Part shown: one piece after another, positions 12,944-24,443 of the stretch
Layout: every line of letters starts with the position of its first letter
Numbering within the stretch: the first letter of the stretch is position 1
DNA from: Acrasis kona
Lineage: Eukaryota; Heterolobosea; Eutetramitea; Acrasida; Acrasidae
Direction: 5' to 3'
DNA: 64,000 bases
Assembly (NCBI GenBank): GCA_026419775.2
Contig: JAOPGA020000191.1
Coordinates: 1-64,000, forward strand
Translations under genes and position numbers: made by a program
The notes under the pieces: generated by a model
Told to the model about the DNA's origin: nothing
The model's database searches: none
The model's input: only the letters and a program-made list of their open reading frames with translations

Positions 12944-14326
12944 TTATAAACTTGTTGAAATTACACTCCTGATTTCCTCTAAAGCGAATGGCTCTAAATT
13001 ATCGCACATGTCCATCGTGACATCTTTAATGTTTTCACATAAAATTACAGGCCTGTTAAGATTATGTGCTCCTGTAAAATCCAATTTCTCAATTGAGTTA
13101 CTTTCAATGATTGGGTCAATCAGATGATTGCAAGTACGAAGTGACAAAAAGCGAAGTGCTGGACAATTTCTGGTAATTGATTCAATATTCTGGTCGCTAA
13201 TTCTTGTCCAACTAAGATCTATTCTATTCAGTTTTGGAGGGGACGCTCCCTCGGCAAAGCTGGTGCTTTCCATTCTATGACAGCCCTTCAAATCGAGTTC
13301 TTGTATTTTGTGATCACAAACATATGGAATAACAAGATGAACAACACTAATGTTGTATCTTGCAATTAACACCTGAATATTTGTATTCATTGCTATAATG
13401 TTGTGTAAGATGTTATCTGTAACTTTAGTATGGCCGATAGTCAATTTTGTCATCGCTCTGCATTCTAAAAACGGCCATGTCAGCTGTCTACAGAAATCTA
13501 AACAAACTGATTGTACAAATTCATTGTAAATACTTGGAGCTACTAGCTTATGGCAGTTATCTGCTTTTAGAGTCTTGATAGAGCCCCATCGGCCTAATTG
13601 TTTAGGTCCCATGATGTTATTCATGACAGCATCACTGACAAGCGTGCATCCAAGGTCTAGATGCTTTAATTTTGGAGCAAACTCAAATTGAACGTTAGCT
13701 AGCTTCTTGCATCTCTCCAGAATAAAGGTGTTCATTGATCTCGCGTAGATACTATCGATGTTGGTGATATTTTTGTTGCGGCGAAGAACAACAGTCTCAA
13801 TATCACAACTAGTTCTGAACAAAACACTCACTATTTTTTCATCGATACCCTCCGTACCAGAAAGATCTACGTATTTTAAATTTTCGCAGGTAATGCTGAA
13901 AGCCACAATGTTTTTGCAATCTAGAACCTCTACTAGCGTTGCATGCTCGAGTCTGATATGGGCTTCAGTTAAATTGGAGCAGTGTAGGATTCTTATCTTT
14001 TGCATTTTTGGATACCTGAAAAGAACCCATCTCAAAGTGTCATTGTTGAGAGCCTTGCAGAACCAGACATCAAGCTCAAATAATTGAGGAAATCTATTTC
14101 AGACAGTTAATGAAATGTGAGGCTGAAGGTCGCACCTTGATAGAATTTCAATGAAATGTTTAATAGAATCTTCGCCCTTGATATTTAGCCTCCTGATAGA
14201 GTTATAAACTTTCTGCTTAAAGTCTTTTGACACAAGAGAAAAAACTGTCAGCAGCTCAGTCGTTGCAATATAGTTCACACACTCTTGGAATATGTCTTTA
14301 TGTATGTAAAGTGTGTATAGTGTCAT
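12944..14326 (-). CDS. F-box / leucine-rich-repeat protein
   Basis: Two exons (14326-14136 and 14093-12944) give about 446 residues. Without splicing the frame has an in-frame TGA at 14101-14099. A 42-nt intron (14094-14135, GTGCGA...AATAG) removes it and leaves a clean leucine-rich repeat, F-P-Q-L-F-E-L-D-V-W-F-C. The N-terminal 45 residues resemble an F-box (S-L-V-S-K-D-F). The rest is a series of irregular LRRs of the AMN1/FBXL type, with repeated L-K-x-L-D-L-x-x-C units. F-box/LRR proteins recruit substrates to SCF ubiquitin ligases; the substrate is unknown. It ends 30 bases from the convergent RhoGEF. The donor is not GTAAG, so the intron is inferred from frame and homology. Confidence 0.78.
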
Positions 14327-14474
14327 TTTATTAATCTCTTTTTTTTTTGACAGCTATTCAGTAGGTTATTTTTAAATAATTGATGGGTGACCAAAATTTA
14401 ATAATGGTTCTTATGGCAACCATCAATTTTCTCAAACAGATAATGAGCGTTATGGTAATATATTTATTCTTATT

Positions 14475-15275
14475 TTACGTTTCTTTACTTTTAATGTATC
14501 TCTCATAAAATAACAAACCAGTCGTAAGCTTCATATCACGCGATATCTTGTGGGCGGTATAGTATGGCACAACCTCCACACGTGTAAATTCTGATTCATC
14601 CTCTATCCCACCCTCTGCTCCGTTGATTTTATTAATGTATTCTACATTAACACGTCTCTCAAGTAAAAAGATTGTTATTTCTTCATCTAAAACACCTTGT
14701 GAACAGTACAGACCGGAGCCACATTCCATTCCCATCGCAACATTGAGGTTGACCAGCTCTTCCTCTTTGACGTCAGTGATGCCTGTTTCTTCTCTAATCT
14801 CTTCCATCGCTTTTTTGACGAGGTTGGTACACCCGTCAGTCATTCCTGCTGGAAGTTCTAAACAATTCACATCTCCAACTGGAGGTCTCGGCTGTCTGAC
14901 CATCAACACATACTTCTCACCATCCTCTATAGTTGTTAGGACTATTAATATTGCAACCGCAGCGCCCTGCAGAAATCCAACATCCCACAGACGTTTGCCA
15001 TTATAGTAGACTTCAATGCTGACCTTGATATAGCAGATGCGACCGTTATAGACATCCACGCTCAAAATTTTTACGGAACGTAAGTCCAAAATGTCCTTGT
15101 TTTGTTTTTGATTCATCCGGGACAGCCAGTGTTGGAAAGGATTGGATTTGATAACTTCGTCTGTCCCAATTTCGCACTCATCTGCGATAATAACCACTAG
15201 ATCTCTGCCTTGATACTTCTATTCTGCTTTAATAAAAGGAGATGTCATCACCCTTACTGCAAGAGTATTGTTCAT
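14475..15275 (-). CDS. Nudix hydrolase, ADP-sugar diphosphatase (NUDX14)-like
   Basis: Two exons: 15275-15258 (M-N-N-T-L-A only) and 15218-14475, joined across a 39-nt GTAAGG...ATAG intron, give about 253 residues. The first exon is inferred because the downstream frame has no ATG before the conserved F-Q-H-W-L. The Nudix box region (about residues 120-150) reads L-P-A-G-M-T-D-G...E-E-I-R-E-E-T-G. It lacks the usual Glu of G-x5-E. It resembles plant NUDX14, whose box is similarly stretched (L-P-A-G-M-L-D-D). The later C-S-Q-G-x-x-D-E-E motif also matches that family. Such enzymes hydrolyse ADP-sugars to AMP and sugar phosphate; substrate specificity here is inferred. Confidence 0.8.
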
Positions 15276-16167
15276 TTTGGAAGAATAACATTACAACAAT
15301 TTGTTTCAGAATTTTCGAGGATGAAGGACACGCAGATATTATATGGTACTTCAAAAAAGATCATCAAATATGAAGCAAACTTCATTTGTTCGCAACACGT
15401 TAATTATACTTTTATTTCAGTAACATGGACGCGGAGTCGCAACTGCACGTTAATGCATTAGATGGCCACCGTTCCAGTACATTTTCATATTCACTAATTA
15501 TTCTTCTGTGGGAAATATTTCTTCACAAACATCTCCCTGGTAATTAACTAAGGCGAGAATTGATGGAATCTAATGCACGTTGAAAAAATGAAATGCTCAC
15601 CAATGACATCCAGAACATCCTATAAAGGAATTTAGCGTATACCAACAGACCATCCATTGAAGCAGACCGTATTCTTCTACAATGACTCTTTTGTGAAGAC
15701 AACATTACTCCAGAACAAGCATAATACTTTTTAATTGAAATCAAAGGTCTGACATTGTACGGGAGTTCTTCTTAGAGTACTCTAATGCATGTTGCCATTG
15801 TTTTTTGTCATTCAAAACTTTTAAACTTTGCCGAAAAGCATAAGAAGAGGATTGTTAGAATAAATTGGCCAAATACTCAAATAACCATTAGTTTGATTAG
15901 GATTTAGAATTGAAAATACGTAGGAAGTACATGATTTAGCAGTTGACCTACTTTCATTTCCGTGACAATTCTTTTTACAAAATGTTTCTTTGTTGAGCAA
16001 TAGACTTCAATAAGTTTGACACTGTGAGTTGGTTTAATATTCCAAAGCACTAACTATAAGGCTAATATATGCCATATCTCATATACTCCAAATATATTAT
16101 TAAACTTATATCATTTGCATTTAAATAGTTTTAAAAAAAATAAGTTAAGAAAACTAAACAACACATT
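15276..16167. other. Gene-free interval
   Basis: About 890 AT-rich bases with only short unsupported frames. A short motif, CTAATGCA, appears three times (reverse orientation near 15452, direct near 15569 and 15780). No RNA gene is recognised. The last 100 bases before 16168 are very AT-rich and may be the promoter of the coiled-coil gene. Confidence 0.5.
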
Positions 16168-17277
16168 ATGAATTATATTTCTTCATCATTCAATCAATTG
16201 AAAAATGCATGTAGGGGTGGATCTAATAAAAACAATAATGTTACTGAGATCACTGAATTAAGGATGTCAATATGGAAGAAAAATTATCAAATTGACTTTT
16301 TAAACTTTCATAACCAGCAGTTATATGAAAGTGTTTGTAGCCTTAAAAAAAATATAAGATATTTGATTAATGAGAATACAGGAATCCAAGCCCTGCTTTT
16401 AAATATTGAAAAGGAAAGAAATTATCTAAGATGTGAGAATGAAGATTTTAAAAGAAAGTATAATGTAAGCGCTATGCCAAGAGAGCTTACCAATGATTCG
16501 TTGATATCAAAGCTTGAGGAAGCAAATGATAAAATAACTCAAAAAGATTGTCAGATGAAAAACTTGGCGAATGCTCTCAATAACAAAGTTAATGAGAATA
16601 GTAATCTCATAGCAGATATCAATAAGAGAGATAGTTACATTGTACAACTCGAACAAACTATAAAGCAAGTAGAAGAGAAGTTAATTGCTACAAAAAGCGT
16701 ATTTAATTCAGTAAGCCAACTACAAAGGTGCAGTGAGGTGTTCACAATCAATAATGTTGTTTCTGACTTCAAAGATTTAAAAGAAAATTTAGTGCCTAAT
16801 TTAATTGAGGAATTGGAAGTAGAAGGTATAGATGACATTATAATGGAGAGATTGTATTATTTGGCATTTAAATTCTTTTGGAAAGATATGTATTATGTAA
16901 ATGGAGATCTTTGTCATAGAAGAGAAATAGCAATGAACATTACTGTAAAGCGTGAAGAAGAGTTAGCTTGTTGTTTTGAAACAATGTTGACAAATGCTTT
17001 AAAGGAATTTTTACCAACGACTCAACAATGTAGTATTGCAAAGTGCTCACAACTAATCAAAGACCTGTCGAAAAAGATTGTCAATTTTAATTTGAATGTT
17101 GCAATTCCTGAGCCAGCTATTAGCATATTAGAAGCCATTCCTGGCACTACAGTCCAGTTAGATCAGCATAGATGTGTTGGTTTCAAATCAGGGTCTGTAG
17201 TGAAGAAGCTTGTAAGACCTGGCCTTATAACTTCAATGGGATATGTTCATAATTTTGCAGAGGTACTTGCTGAGTGA
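16168..17277 (+). CDS. Coiled-coil protein of unknown function
   Basis: A single uninterrupted frame of 369 residues in a good start context (ACATTATG). Residues about 30-180 have heptad patterning rich in Lys, Glu, Asn and Leu, consistent with a long coiled coil. The last 180 residues are more globular, with several cysteines and a Gly-rich end (G-F-K-S-G-S-V-V-K-K). No signal peptide or membrane segment is seen. I do not recognise the family. It lies directly upstream of the Hsp70-vWA gene on the same strand and shares its AT-rich, Asn-rich character, so it may be part of the same accessory locus. Confidence 0.75.
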   Translation: MNYISSSFNQLKNACRGGSNKNNNVTEITELRMSIWKKNYQIDFLNFHNQQLYESVCSLKKNIRYLINENTGIQALLLNIEKERNYLRCENEDFKRKYNVSAMPRELTNDSLISKLEEANDKITQKDCQMKNLANALNNKVNENSNLIADINKRDSYIVQLEQTIKQVEEKLIATKSVFNSVSQLQRCSEVFTINNVVSDFKDLKENLVPNLIEELEVEGIDDIIMERLYYLAFKFFWKDMYYVNGDLCHRREIAMNITVKREEELACCFETMLTNALKEFLPTTQQCSIAKCSQLIKDLSKKIVNFNLNVAIPEPAISILEAIPGTTVQLDQHRCVGFKSGSVVKKLVRPGLITSMGYVHNFAEVLAE

Positions 17278-17920
17278 GTCGCAAATAGAATATTGTGTTC
17301 AACTTAATAAACTTCTAATGTTATATGACAGCGATTGTAAAAAGAACTTTCTGATCCTCTCCAACAAATCTGAATTACTGTAATCGATCGCAAAATTCTA
17401 TGAAAGGAATAGAATTTTAGAAGTGGAATTTCTGGTGGGTTGACGTGAATAACCATTACAACAGATCAGAAAGCTATGAGCACAAACGATTTAAAAGAGA
17501 GAAATTGAACACAAACAACAATAGCAGAAACACAATACCACCACAGTTGCAGCATGTTTTTTAGTCCACCCTGCACGACAATTGAGCAAATTCCCTGTTT
17601 TTCTGGTATAACTTTGACTGCAAAGTTTAATGACACTGTTTTGTTGTGCTGGCTTGTAAATTGATACACAACCTTCACTATTTAAAAAAATGATCCAAAG
17701 TGTCTCTATTGTGCAACTGTCTGCGCGCTCTCCGTTTTTATACACTGCTCCATGCTTGTCTATGTGCATTCTGTTTCAGAATCCTTTCAGGGAATTTTAC
17801 AATCGGCAATAGTAAGCAGAATTCTTAATAGGACTTTTACTTAGTGTTAAAAAAGAAATCTAAGTAGAAATTAGAAGAGAGTTTTTTTAATAATCTTGAC
17901 AATAAATTAAAAATCAAACA
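17278..17920. other. Gene-free interval upstream of the Hsp70-vWA gene
   Basis: About 640 bases with no supported gene. Short minus-strand frames at 17466-17769 have no recognisable domain and contain many cysteines typical of random translation. The final 60 bases before the ATG at 17921 are A/T-rich and probably hold the core promoter. Confidence 0.5.
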
Positions 17921-20291
17921 ATGGGAGTAGTACCTAACAACAATAGAAGGATTGTTATAGCAATTGATTTTGGAACTGCCCGCTCTGGTTATTCCTTTAA
18001 TGTCATCGGTGAAAAGTCCCACACCCAAGTGTCATCAGCATGGCCACTAAATCAACCAATGAATTACTGTAAAACTTTGACTCAAACTTTGTATCTGTTG
18101 CCCAAAGGACTGAGTGATAAACCTAGACCGCTGTATTTCGGTTTTGAGGCCCTACACAAATACAATGAACTAAGTCAAGAAGAGATTTCGAATTATGCAC
18201 TAGCAAGTTTCTTCAAGTTAAGTCTGACAAGTGAGTTTCATACAGATGAATTAAGCGGCTTCGTGTTCAAGACAATGCAGTTAATTGTAGACTACCTTAC
18301 TTATTTATATGCTGAAATCGCAGAAAAATTGGTGTTTATTCTTGGATATCTACCTAATGAGCAAGATATTCAGTGGTGCCTCACCGTACCGGCAATATGG
18401 AACGACAATCAAAAGAACATGATGAGGGAAGCGTCTTACAGAGCAGGATTAATTAGCTCTACAAATGTTCCTGGTGAGAATTTCATGCTTATTTTAGAAC
18501 CAGAGGCAGCTGCAGCGTATTGTTTAGACTCAATAAGCAAAACACATAACGCGTTAAACGAGCATCAATCTTTTTTAGTTGTTGACTGTGGTGGTGGAAC
18601 AGTTGATTTAACCTCACATGAGATCAAAGATGGTAGGTTGAAGGAAATTATACCAGGAGATGGAGGATTCTGTGGATCTCATTTCTTAGACAACGCATTC
18701 TGGGATGTCATTGCCCTACATAGCTCAAGAGAAGCTGTTAATGACTTCAAGTTGAAGAATGCTCGTGCCGTCACGAAGATAAACATGGAGTGGGAGAACA
18801 CAAAATGTTATATAAAGAGTTTGAACAATAATGTGAGCATACCGCTTAGAGATGAAGCTATAGAGATTTTCCAAATCTTACCAACAAGCAGCGCACTTGT
18901 TGACTCAAGATTTGGAATGTATCGCATAAAGTTGACTCAAGCTGAGCTGACATACATCTTCGAACAAATCTTGAAACAGATCATAGAATTAATAGAAACT
19001 CAATTTAGCAGATTACGTCAACAACAACATAAACCGTATGACTTTATTTTTATAGTTGGTGGTCTCGGAGGTTGCTCAATTATTAAGGATACCATAAATG
19101 CTGAGTTTGGAACTAGAAGCAAAATTCAAACTGTACTTGAACCAGGCGAAGCTGTCGTGAAAGGCGCAAACTTCTTGGGATTAGATTCTTCCTTGATTTG
19201 TGCTCGAAAGATGAGATCCACATATGGCATGGAGGCGATGACACTTTTTAATGACAGCATCCACTCAATTGATAGAAAAATAGCTATAGAGGGGAAAAGT
19301 TATTGCAGAAAGGCATTCGATAAGTTAGTGGAGAGAAAACAAGAAGTAGACGCAGTTCATTATGTAGAGAGAAGATACAAAGTTCAGTCAGCGGATCAAA
19401 AATTCATGTCACTTGATCTTTATATATCAAATGACATTAACCCTATTTATGTCGACCAGAATGGAGTTCACAAATTGGGTCAAGTAGTTATTGACATGAG
19501 CGATTTGAGAGGAGGATCTAAAAGAAGCGTTAATGTTAAGATATATTTTGGAAATAGCGACATTAGAATTGAAGCTGTCCAGTCTAATGATCACATGAAA
19601 GTGTACAACGCGGTGTTCTCATTCGACACTGGGGTACTTGAACAATATAACGCCCCAGTTATTGCAACTATAAATAAGTATCATATCATTTTCGTAAATG
19701 ACCGCTCTGGTTCAATGGAACACCGCGATGTTGCTCCAACCATCGAATATATACGTACAACTCACCCTAATCGATTGGGATCTCTATATGAGGCTTGTGC
19801 ATCATTTTTGGATCGTAGACGGGGATCCAATGATATAGTGTCTTGTATCGCATACAATCATGTTGCTGAAATTATATTCTGTCAACAACCAGTAGAAAGC
19901 GATGTTGTTAAAGAGTTTATGCTACCGTATGCACCTTATGGAGACACTAGTTATGACTGCGCACTTGAACGATTAGGTGAATTAGTGGCGACTACTCCGA
20001 ACGATTACACTCCAATTGTGCTCTTTATGTCAGATGGTGTTTGCTCTAATACAAACTTCGATATTCTTCAAGAATTGATGAATCAACATGCAAAGTAAGT
20101 TAGTACATTATTTATAGACTTAACTTTTCGTTAGACTTGTTGTTCATTGTGTTCTTTTAAATAGTACCGACTTCTTTGGTGACATGTATGAAATAGCTAA
20201 AATTGGAAAAGGAAAGGTTCACAAATCTAATCTGGAGATAGAAGAATTGAAGCAAGTCTATGTTAATCTCGCAGGTATATTGGAAAAATAA
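17921..20291 (+). CDS. HSPA12-like Hsp70 fused to a von Willebrand A domain
   Basis: Exons 17921-20094 and 20135-20291, joined by a 40-nt GTAAGT...TTAG intron, give about 776 residues. Residues about 10-440 form an Hsp70/actin-fold ATPase: A-I-D-F-G-T-A-R-S-G (phosphate 1), V-V-D-C-G-G-G-T-V-D (phosphate 2) and V-G-G-L-G-G-C (adenosine), in the HSPA12 style. There is no classical EEVD tail. Residues about 585-745 are a vWA domain with an intact MIDAS (D-R-S-G-S) and F-M-S-D-G. The intron choice restores the last vWA strand (L-V-V-H-C-V-L-L-N). A further open stretch ending at 20478 might be an extra 3' exon. An ATPase plus metal-dependent adhesion fold suggests ATP-driven binding of a partner; the role is unknown. 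Confidence 0.82.
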
Positions 20292-22321
20292 ATTTTGTTG
20301 CTATCATCACTTTTGTTGCATAATCTTGATTTTTACCCAACAAGAGAAATCAGCACATCACACCCCTAATGTATGAAAATGAACGCTCCGTCTCAACTAC
20401 ATTATACACAACTAATTATGTTGAGGAGATTTTGCACTCCTCTGATGTGAACGAAAGTTTCGTTGGTGATTCTATTTAGGGGTATTATTGGTTGTGGCCG
20501 GTAATTCGATAGGACCGGTTAACAAATCACGAGCGAGACGAGTCATAACCATTGGATGAGTGCCTTGGCTGTGGTTTGTTTTGGAATGTGTTATTGTTTC
20601 CGTTTCTTTTTTGATAATCTACTGTAACAACAATATCACAAACAGTCACATAACCGCTGTGTTTAAACAGGTATGTGCTCCGAAATCGCTTTTATGACAT
20701 GACCTTAAAACATTTACACAGTAATCTTTGGTTAAGAAGTACGATCTGATGCTCTCCAGAGAGATAAGTGCCTGTCGAACTATTTACGTAGCTTTTGTTG
20801 TGTTGCTGACATTGTATGCCAACAATAGCCAGGATAGATGTACTGGCCTGAACACCGACATACAGTTTAATAGTGGTGCTAATCGTAATTTGTTGATTGT
20901 TGCCGTTTGTTGCTGCTACAAGATCTCTTAATAAAAAAATCTGTAACAACATCATTAGGATTCGCAGGAGCTGTAGTAGTAATTGTTGCTGGTCGATTGC
21001 CTCTAGGTCAACGCATATGGCATCAAGAATCTGTGGATCTCTTAAGTGTGCCTGTATATAATGCATACAAAAAGATGAAAATTGGTCAAAGATGCTTACT
21101 TTTTTAAACTTCAGGTTAGAATGTTGCATAATATAATACAAATTGAGTTATGAATGCCAATCATAAATGTAATCACCATAGGGTAATTTAAAATCTATCT
21201 AAGTGTGAATAGAGAACCCTCCAAGCAACGTGCTCTGTTATTCTGTGTTCGGCAAAATTTTTTGTTTGTAAACTTTTTTCATTAAACAGTGGTAATGTGG
21301 CAATGTACGAGGTGGATCCTTCAGCATTGAAGGATATCAAAAACGAAATTTATGTAATTCACCAATTACAAACGAAGGTAGTCCGTTCGAGACCGAGTAT
21401 CGAACCACCCAAAAAGAAAGGACGCCCAGTAATTAATGAAGGAGTCGAAAGAGAAGTACTTCTATATTCTAGATTAACGTCCGTTAATCAAAAAAACCAA
21501 GCACTCAACTCGTACATGAGTACAACAACCATTGATGAGATCAACAATCAGGTATAATTAATGTGACTGAGGGAGAATCAAAAACAGGAGCCGATAAGAT
21601 CTTATACATTTTAGCAAGCGACATTGAAGCACTTTGATCAGTTCGAGAGGATTTGTCTGAAGACATCCAATAGGAAATCAAGAACAATAAGCCAACCCCT
21701 CAACGCCAGGCCGAGTTTGATAATTATATTGTGATTTATCAAGGGTGGCAATCAAGTGGGGATTGGACAGATACACAACTCACACAGCAAGAAGATCAAT
21801 GGCTACATTTACGGCTGAGGATAGATTTGGAGCGGCAGAGATACAATCATAATTAAGACACAAGAATCAATTCACCGCACAAGCATATATCGATTCGAGC
21901 GAGAGTCAGAAAAAGTACTTCTAAGAAGTTAATCAATTCATTGGCAGCTGTTGGAGACTATTGTGAGTCAAAGGCTATCAAATTTAATAAAGAGCAGGAA
22001 ACATCAAGCCTTGATAGCTCAGATACCAAGAGTTACTTATCGAGCTAGGCAGGTGATGGATATATTTTTAATAATTGTAACATCACATTTAAACAATAAA
22101 CATGGGATAAGTTGTACTAGCCAACAGTTGGAAAGTGTTTCCCGTTATAAGGGTAGTGTCACCCACAGGGGTCAATAAAATCTTTCTCATAAAGCAAATG
22201 GATTTTCAATACATAAAAGGTAATGTCAAAATAATTGAAGCTTAATATTTACAACATCCACTATTTAGATTACTTATCGAAGTTCATTATAAGTTTTAAA
22301 ATTGGAAAACAATAAAACAAA
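20292..22321. other. Gene-poor interval between two Hsp70-like genes
   Basis: About 2 kb with no intact gene. A coding-like stretch ending at 20478 (reads Q-H-I-T-P-L-M-Y-E-N-E before its stop) may belong to the preceding gene. A hairpin-forming segment lies at about 20495-20521 (CCGGT/ACCGG arms). Frames at 20692-21141 on both strands are unsupported. The part from 21297 on looks like a decayed gene and is listed separately. Confidence 0.5.
21297..22048 (+). pseudogene. Decayed coding-like region with AT-hook-like N-terminus
   Basis: An open frame (21297-21557, ATG at 21303) reads P-P-K-K-K-G-R-P, an AT-hook/NLS-like motif also seen at the start of some transposases. A possible splice (21552-21614, GTATAA...TTTAG) would extend it by about 40 residues. 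In a second frame, 21614-22048, a coding-like Gln/Asp/Trp-rich sequence is broken by TGA (21635), TAG (21671) and TAA (21854). I do not recognise the protein. The mix of readable frames and stops suggests a dead gene or mobile-element remnant, though chance cannot be ruled out. Confidence 0.35.
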
Positions 22322-24100
22322 ATGTCTAGTGGATGGATTGTACCTCAGCAAGGAATCAATAAAATCTTCTCTGTCGTAAGTATAATTTTAGAACTCTTTA
22401 TAACAAACAAGGGAATTGACTTTGGTATGAGTGGGATTGGATTTTCAATGGTAAACTTTGATGATCCATCTAACAAAGTGTATACCCATGCGTGGTCAAA
22501 AGGGGCATCTAAAACTAAGAGTGTTTTGCTATTCCAATCCAGTACAACAAGTTATAACCGTGTTGTCAAGTATGGAACAGAGGCTTATGAATTTGTTTTG
22601 GATAACGATGATCTTCAGATTTTAAATAAATATGAGATGCTGAATAGTTTCAAATTGAAGCTATTAGAAGAAGATGATACTATTTTAACGCCTACTGGAA
22701 GATCTACTACCGCCAGCGAACTTGTAACTCTCTTATTAAAAGAAGTGAGAGGTGTAATTGAACAGAAACTGCAAATGATCAAGCCTGGTATTATGGCTAA
22801 TGACATTCGTTGGGTTTTTACAGTTCCTGTTGTGTGGAACGAAAGAGCAAAGTATCGAATGAGAAAAGCGATTTTCGACGCAAATTTTATTGACTTTATA
22901 GACGCTGACGAAGACCATTTAATGATGGTTTATGAGCCTGAAGCTGCAGCTGTTTACTGCATTCATAGTATCAGTTCTAGTGTATCTCAGGCAAACTCAT
23001 CAAATCCTTTTGCTAGTATTCCAAAACTTCCAGAGGGTAGCACTATAATGATTATTGACGCCGGAGCGGGAACTGTAGATATTACTTGTCATAAAATTGT
23101 AAATGGTCTTTTAAAAGAGCGAACCATACGCAATGGTGAAAAGATTGGTTCAGAGGCGTTGGATCAATTATTTTGGGAGACATTAGACATCGAGTTTGGC
23201 GGCAACATTATTGCAAACTTTAAGTCACAGCACCCTTTAGATGCTCTCAGGTTAGAAGAAGAATGGGTGCATCAAAAAAGAACAATTACTTCTCTTAAAA
23301 AACCTATTAACATTCAATTACCACCTCCTCTCGTGCAAAGAGTCTTGATGCATAAAGGAGATACCTACAAAAAAATCAGCACCTATGGAGTGTTCAAATT
23401 GAGACCAGAGCGACTTGAATCAATCTTCAAGCCTGTTTTCACCAAACTATTAAATTTGATTGAAGAGCAGAAATCTCAAGTTGAAAGCCAACCAGGATTT
23501 CAAAAAATTGATTTTACATTTTTAGTAGGTGGATTCGGATCAAGCGAAGCATTGAAAAGTGCAGTAGAAGAACATTTCACGAATCGACTTGGAAAATTGG
23601 TGTTCCCATTATCACCCTCTGAAGCTATTATGGAAGGTGCCGCTTTGCTCGGCCTGAACAATGACCTGATCCATGTTCGCAGATCTAATATGACCTATGG
23701 TATTGAAACTACAAGATCCACTTCTTTAGGAGAGATTGAAGGGGCGAAAATTGAATTGATACGTGGAGACCTACAATATGTCGGTGTGTTCGACAGATTT
23801 GTAGCCAAAGGACAGGAAGCTTACCAGAGTCGACCTATTGTCAAAAAATATGCTATAACAGATCCTAACCAGGAGGAGCTCAATATTATTTTATACGCAT
23901 CTCCAAAAAAGAATCTTCAATTAGTGAATAGTGCTGAATCATTGAAGCTCGGAAATGGAATAAGAATCAAATTTCCTAAAGGTACAGGGAGTAGAGAAGT
24001 AACGGTCTCATTTTATTTTGGGAGAGGTGAGTTGAAAGTTGTAGCTCAAGGACCAACGGGTGACATTCTTGAGCTTTCAGCACCATTTAGCGCAAGATAA
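22322..24100 (+). CDS. HSPA12-like Hsp70 ATPase
   Basis: The frame is open throughout (592 codons), but a 36-nt in-frame intron at 22376-22411 (GTAAGT...ACAAG) is likely. Removing it places V directly before G-I-D-F-G-M-S-G-I-G-F, the Hsp70 phosphate-1 motif, giving 580 residues. Other motifs are I-I-D-A-G-A-G-T-V-D (phosphate 2), E-P-E-A-A-A-V-Y-C and V-G-G-F-G-S-S (adenosine). The family resembles animal and dictyostelid HSPA12 proteins, which have a diverged ATPase and no canonical substrate-binding domain. It is a paralogue of the Hsp70-vWA gene 2 kb upstream but lacks the vWA. Retention of the unspliced 36 nt would insert 12 residues into the ATPase core. Confidence 0.88.
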   Translation: MSSGWIVPQQGINKIFSVVSIILELFITNKGIDFGMSGIGFSMVNFDDPSNKVYTHAWSKGASKTKSVLLFQSSTTSYNRVVKYGTEAYEFVLDNDDLQILNKYEMLNSFKLKLLEEDDTILTPTGRSTTASELVTLLLKEVRGVIEQKLQMIKPGIMANDIRWVFTVPVVWNERAKYRMRKAIFDANFIDFIDADEDHLMMVYEPEAAAVYCIHSISSSVSQANSSNPFASIPKLPEGSTIMIIDAGAGTVDITCHKIVNGLLKERTIRNGEKIGSEALDQLFWETLDIEFGGNIIANFKSQHPLDALRLEEEWVHQKRTITSLKKPINIQLPPPLVQRVLMHKGDTYKKISTYGVFKLRPERLESIFKPVFTKLLNLIEEQKSQVESQPGFQKIDFTFLVGGFGSSEALKSAVEEHFTNRLGKLVFPLSPSEAIMEGAALLGLNNDLIHVRRSNMTYGIETTRSTSLGEIEGAKIELIRGDLQYVGVFDRFVAKGQEAYQSRPIVKKYAITDPNQEELNIILYASPKKNLQLVNSAESLKLGNGIRIKFPKGTGSREVTVSFYFGRGELKVVAQGPTGDILELSAPFSAR

Positions 24101-24199
24101 GAATGCTTTTATAAAAAACTATTTCTCAAATCTCTACCTTAATTTTTTGAGTAGATTCTGTAATTTATTCAATTTTTTCATTGCCGTCAAAATAAAAAT

Positions 24200-24272
24200 C
24201 TCCGTTACCGGGACTCGAACCCGGGTCTAGCGGGTGAAAGCCGCTCATCCTAACCACCTAGACTATAACGGA
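24200..24272 (-). tRNA. tRNA-Glu(UUC)
   Basis: The reverse strand folds as a complete cloverleaf. The 7-bp acceptor is TCCGTTA/TAACGGA with discriminator G. The anticodon stem AGCGG/CCGCT encloses C-T-TTC-A-C, anticodon UUC. The T-arm is CCGGG with a TTCGAGT loop. The B box GGTTCGAGTCC is intact, and a T-run (pol III terminator) follows at 24191-24199 on the minus strand. No intron. Confidence 0.96.
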
Positions 24273-24443
24273 ATCGTATTAAAACATAGATGTTTAGATA
24301 GAGTATTTTTATTGAGAATTGTCGATATAGTGTTGTTTTTAAAGATCTCTTGGAGAACAATTTTAAGAGTGCAGTTTTTATATATATTAATGTGCTATAC
24401 TCTGTGTGTGAGAAGAAGTTATTATAGTTCACACAACCCAACA

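Noticed and set aside
14099-14101. In-frame TGA in the F-box/LRR gene as evidence of recoding or a pseudogene
   Set aside because: A 42-nt intron (14094-14135) removes it and leaves a perfect LRR at the junction.
20495-20530. Hairpin CCGGT...ACCGG as a tRNA or riboswitch
   Set aside because: No cloverleaf, no pol III boxes; a simple short hairpin only.
20692-21141. 149-codon minus-strand frame between the Hsp70-like genes
   Set aside because: Leu/Gln/Ile-rich with no domain, overlapped by plus-strand frames, and no good start context; looks like chance.
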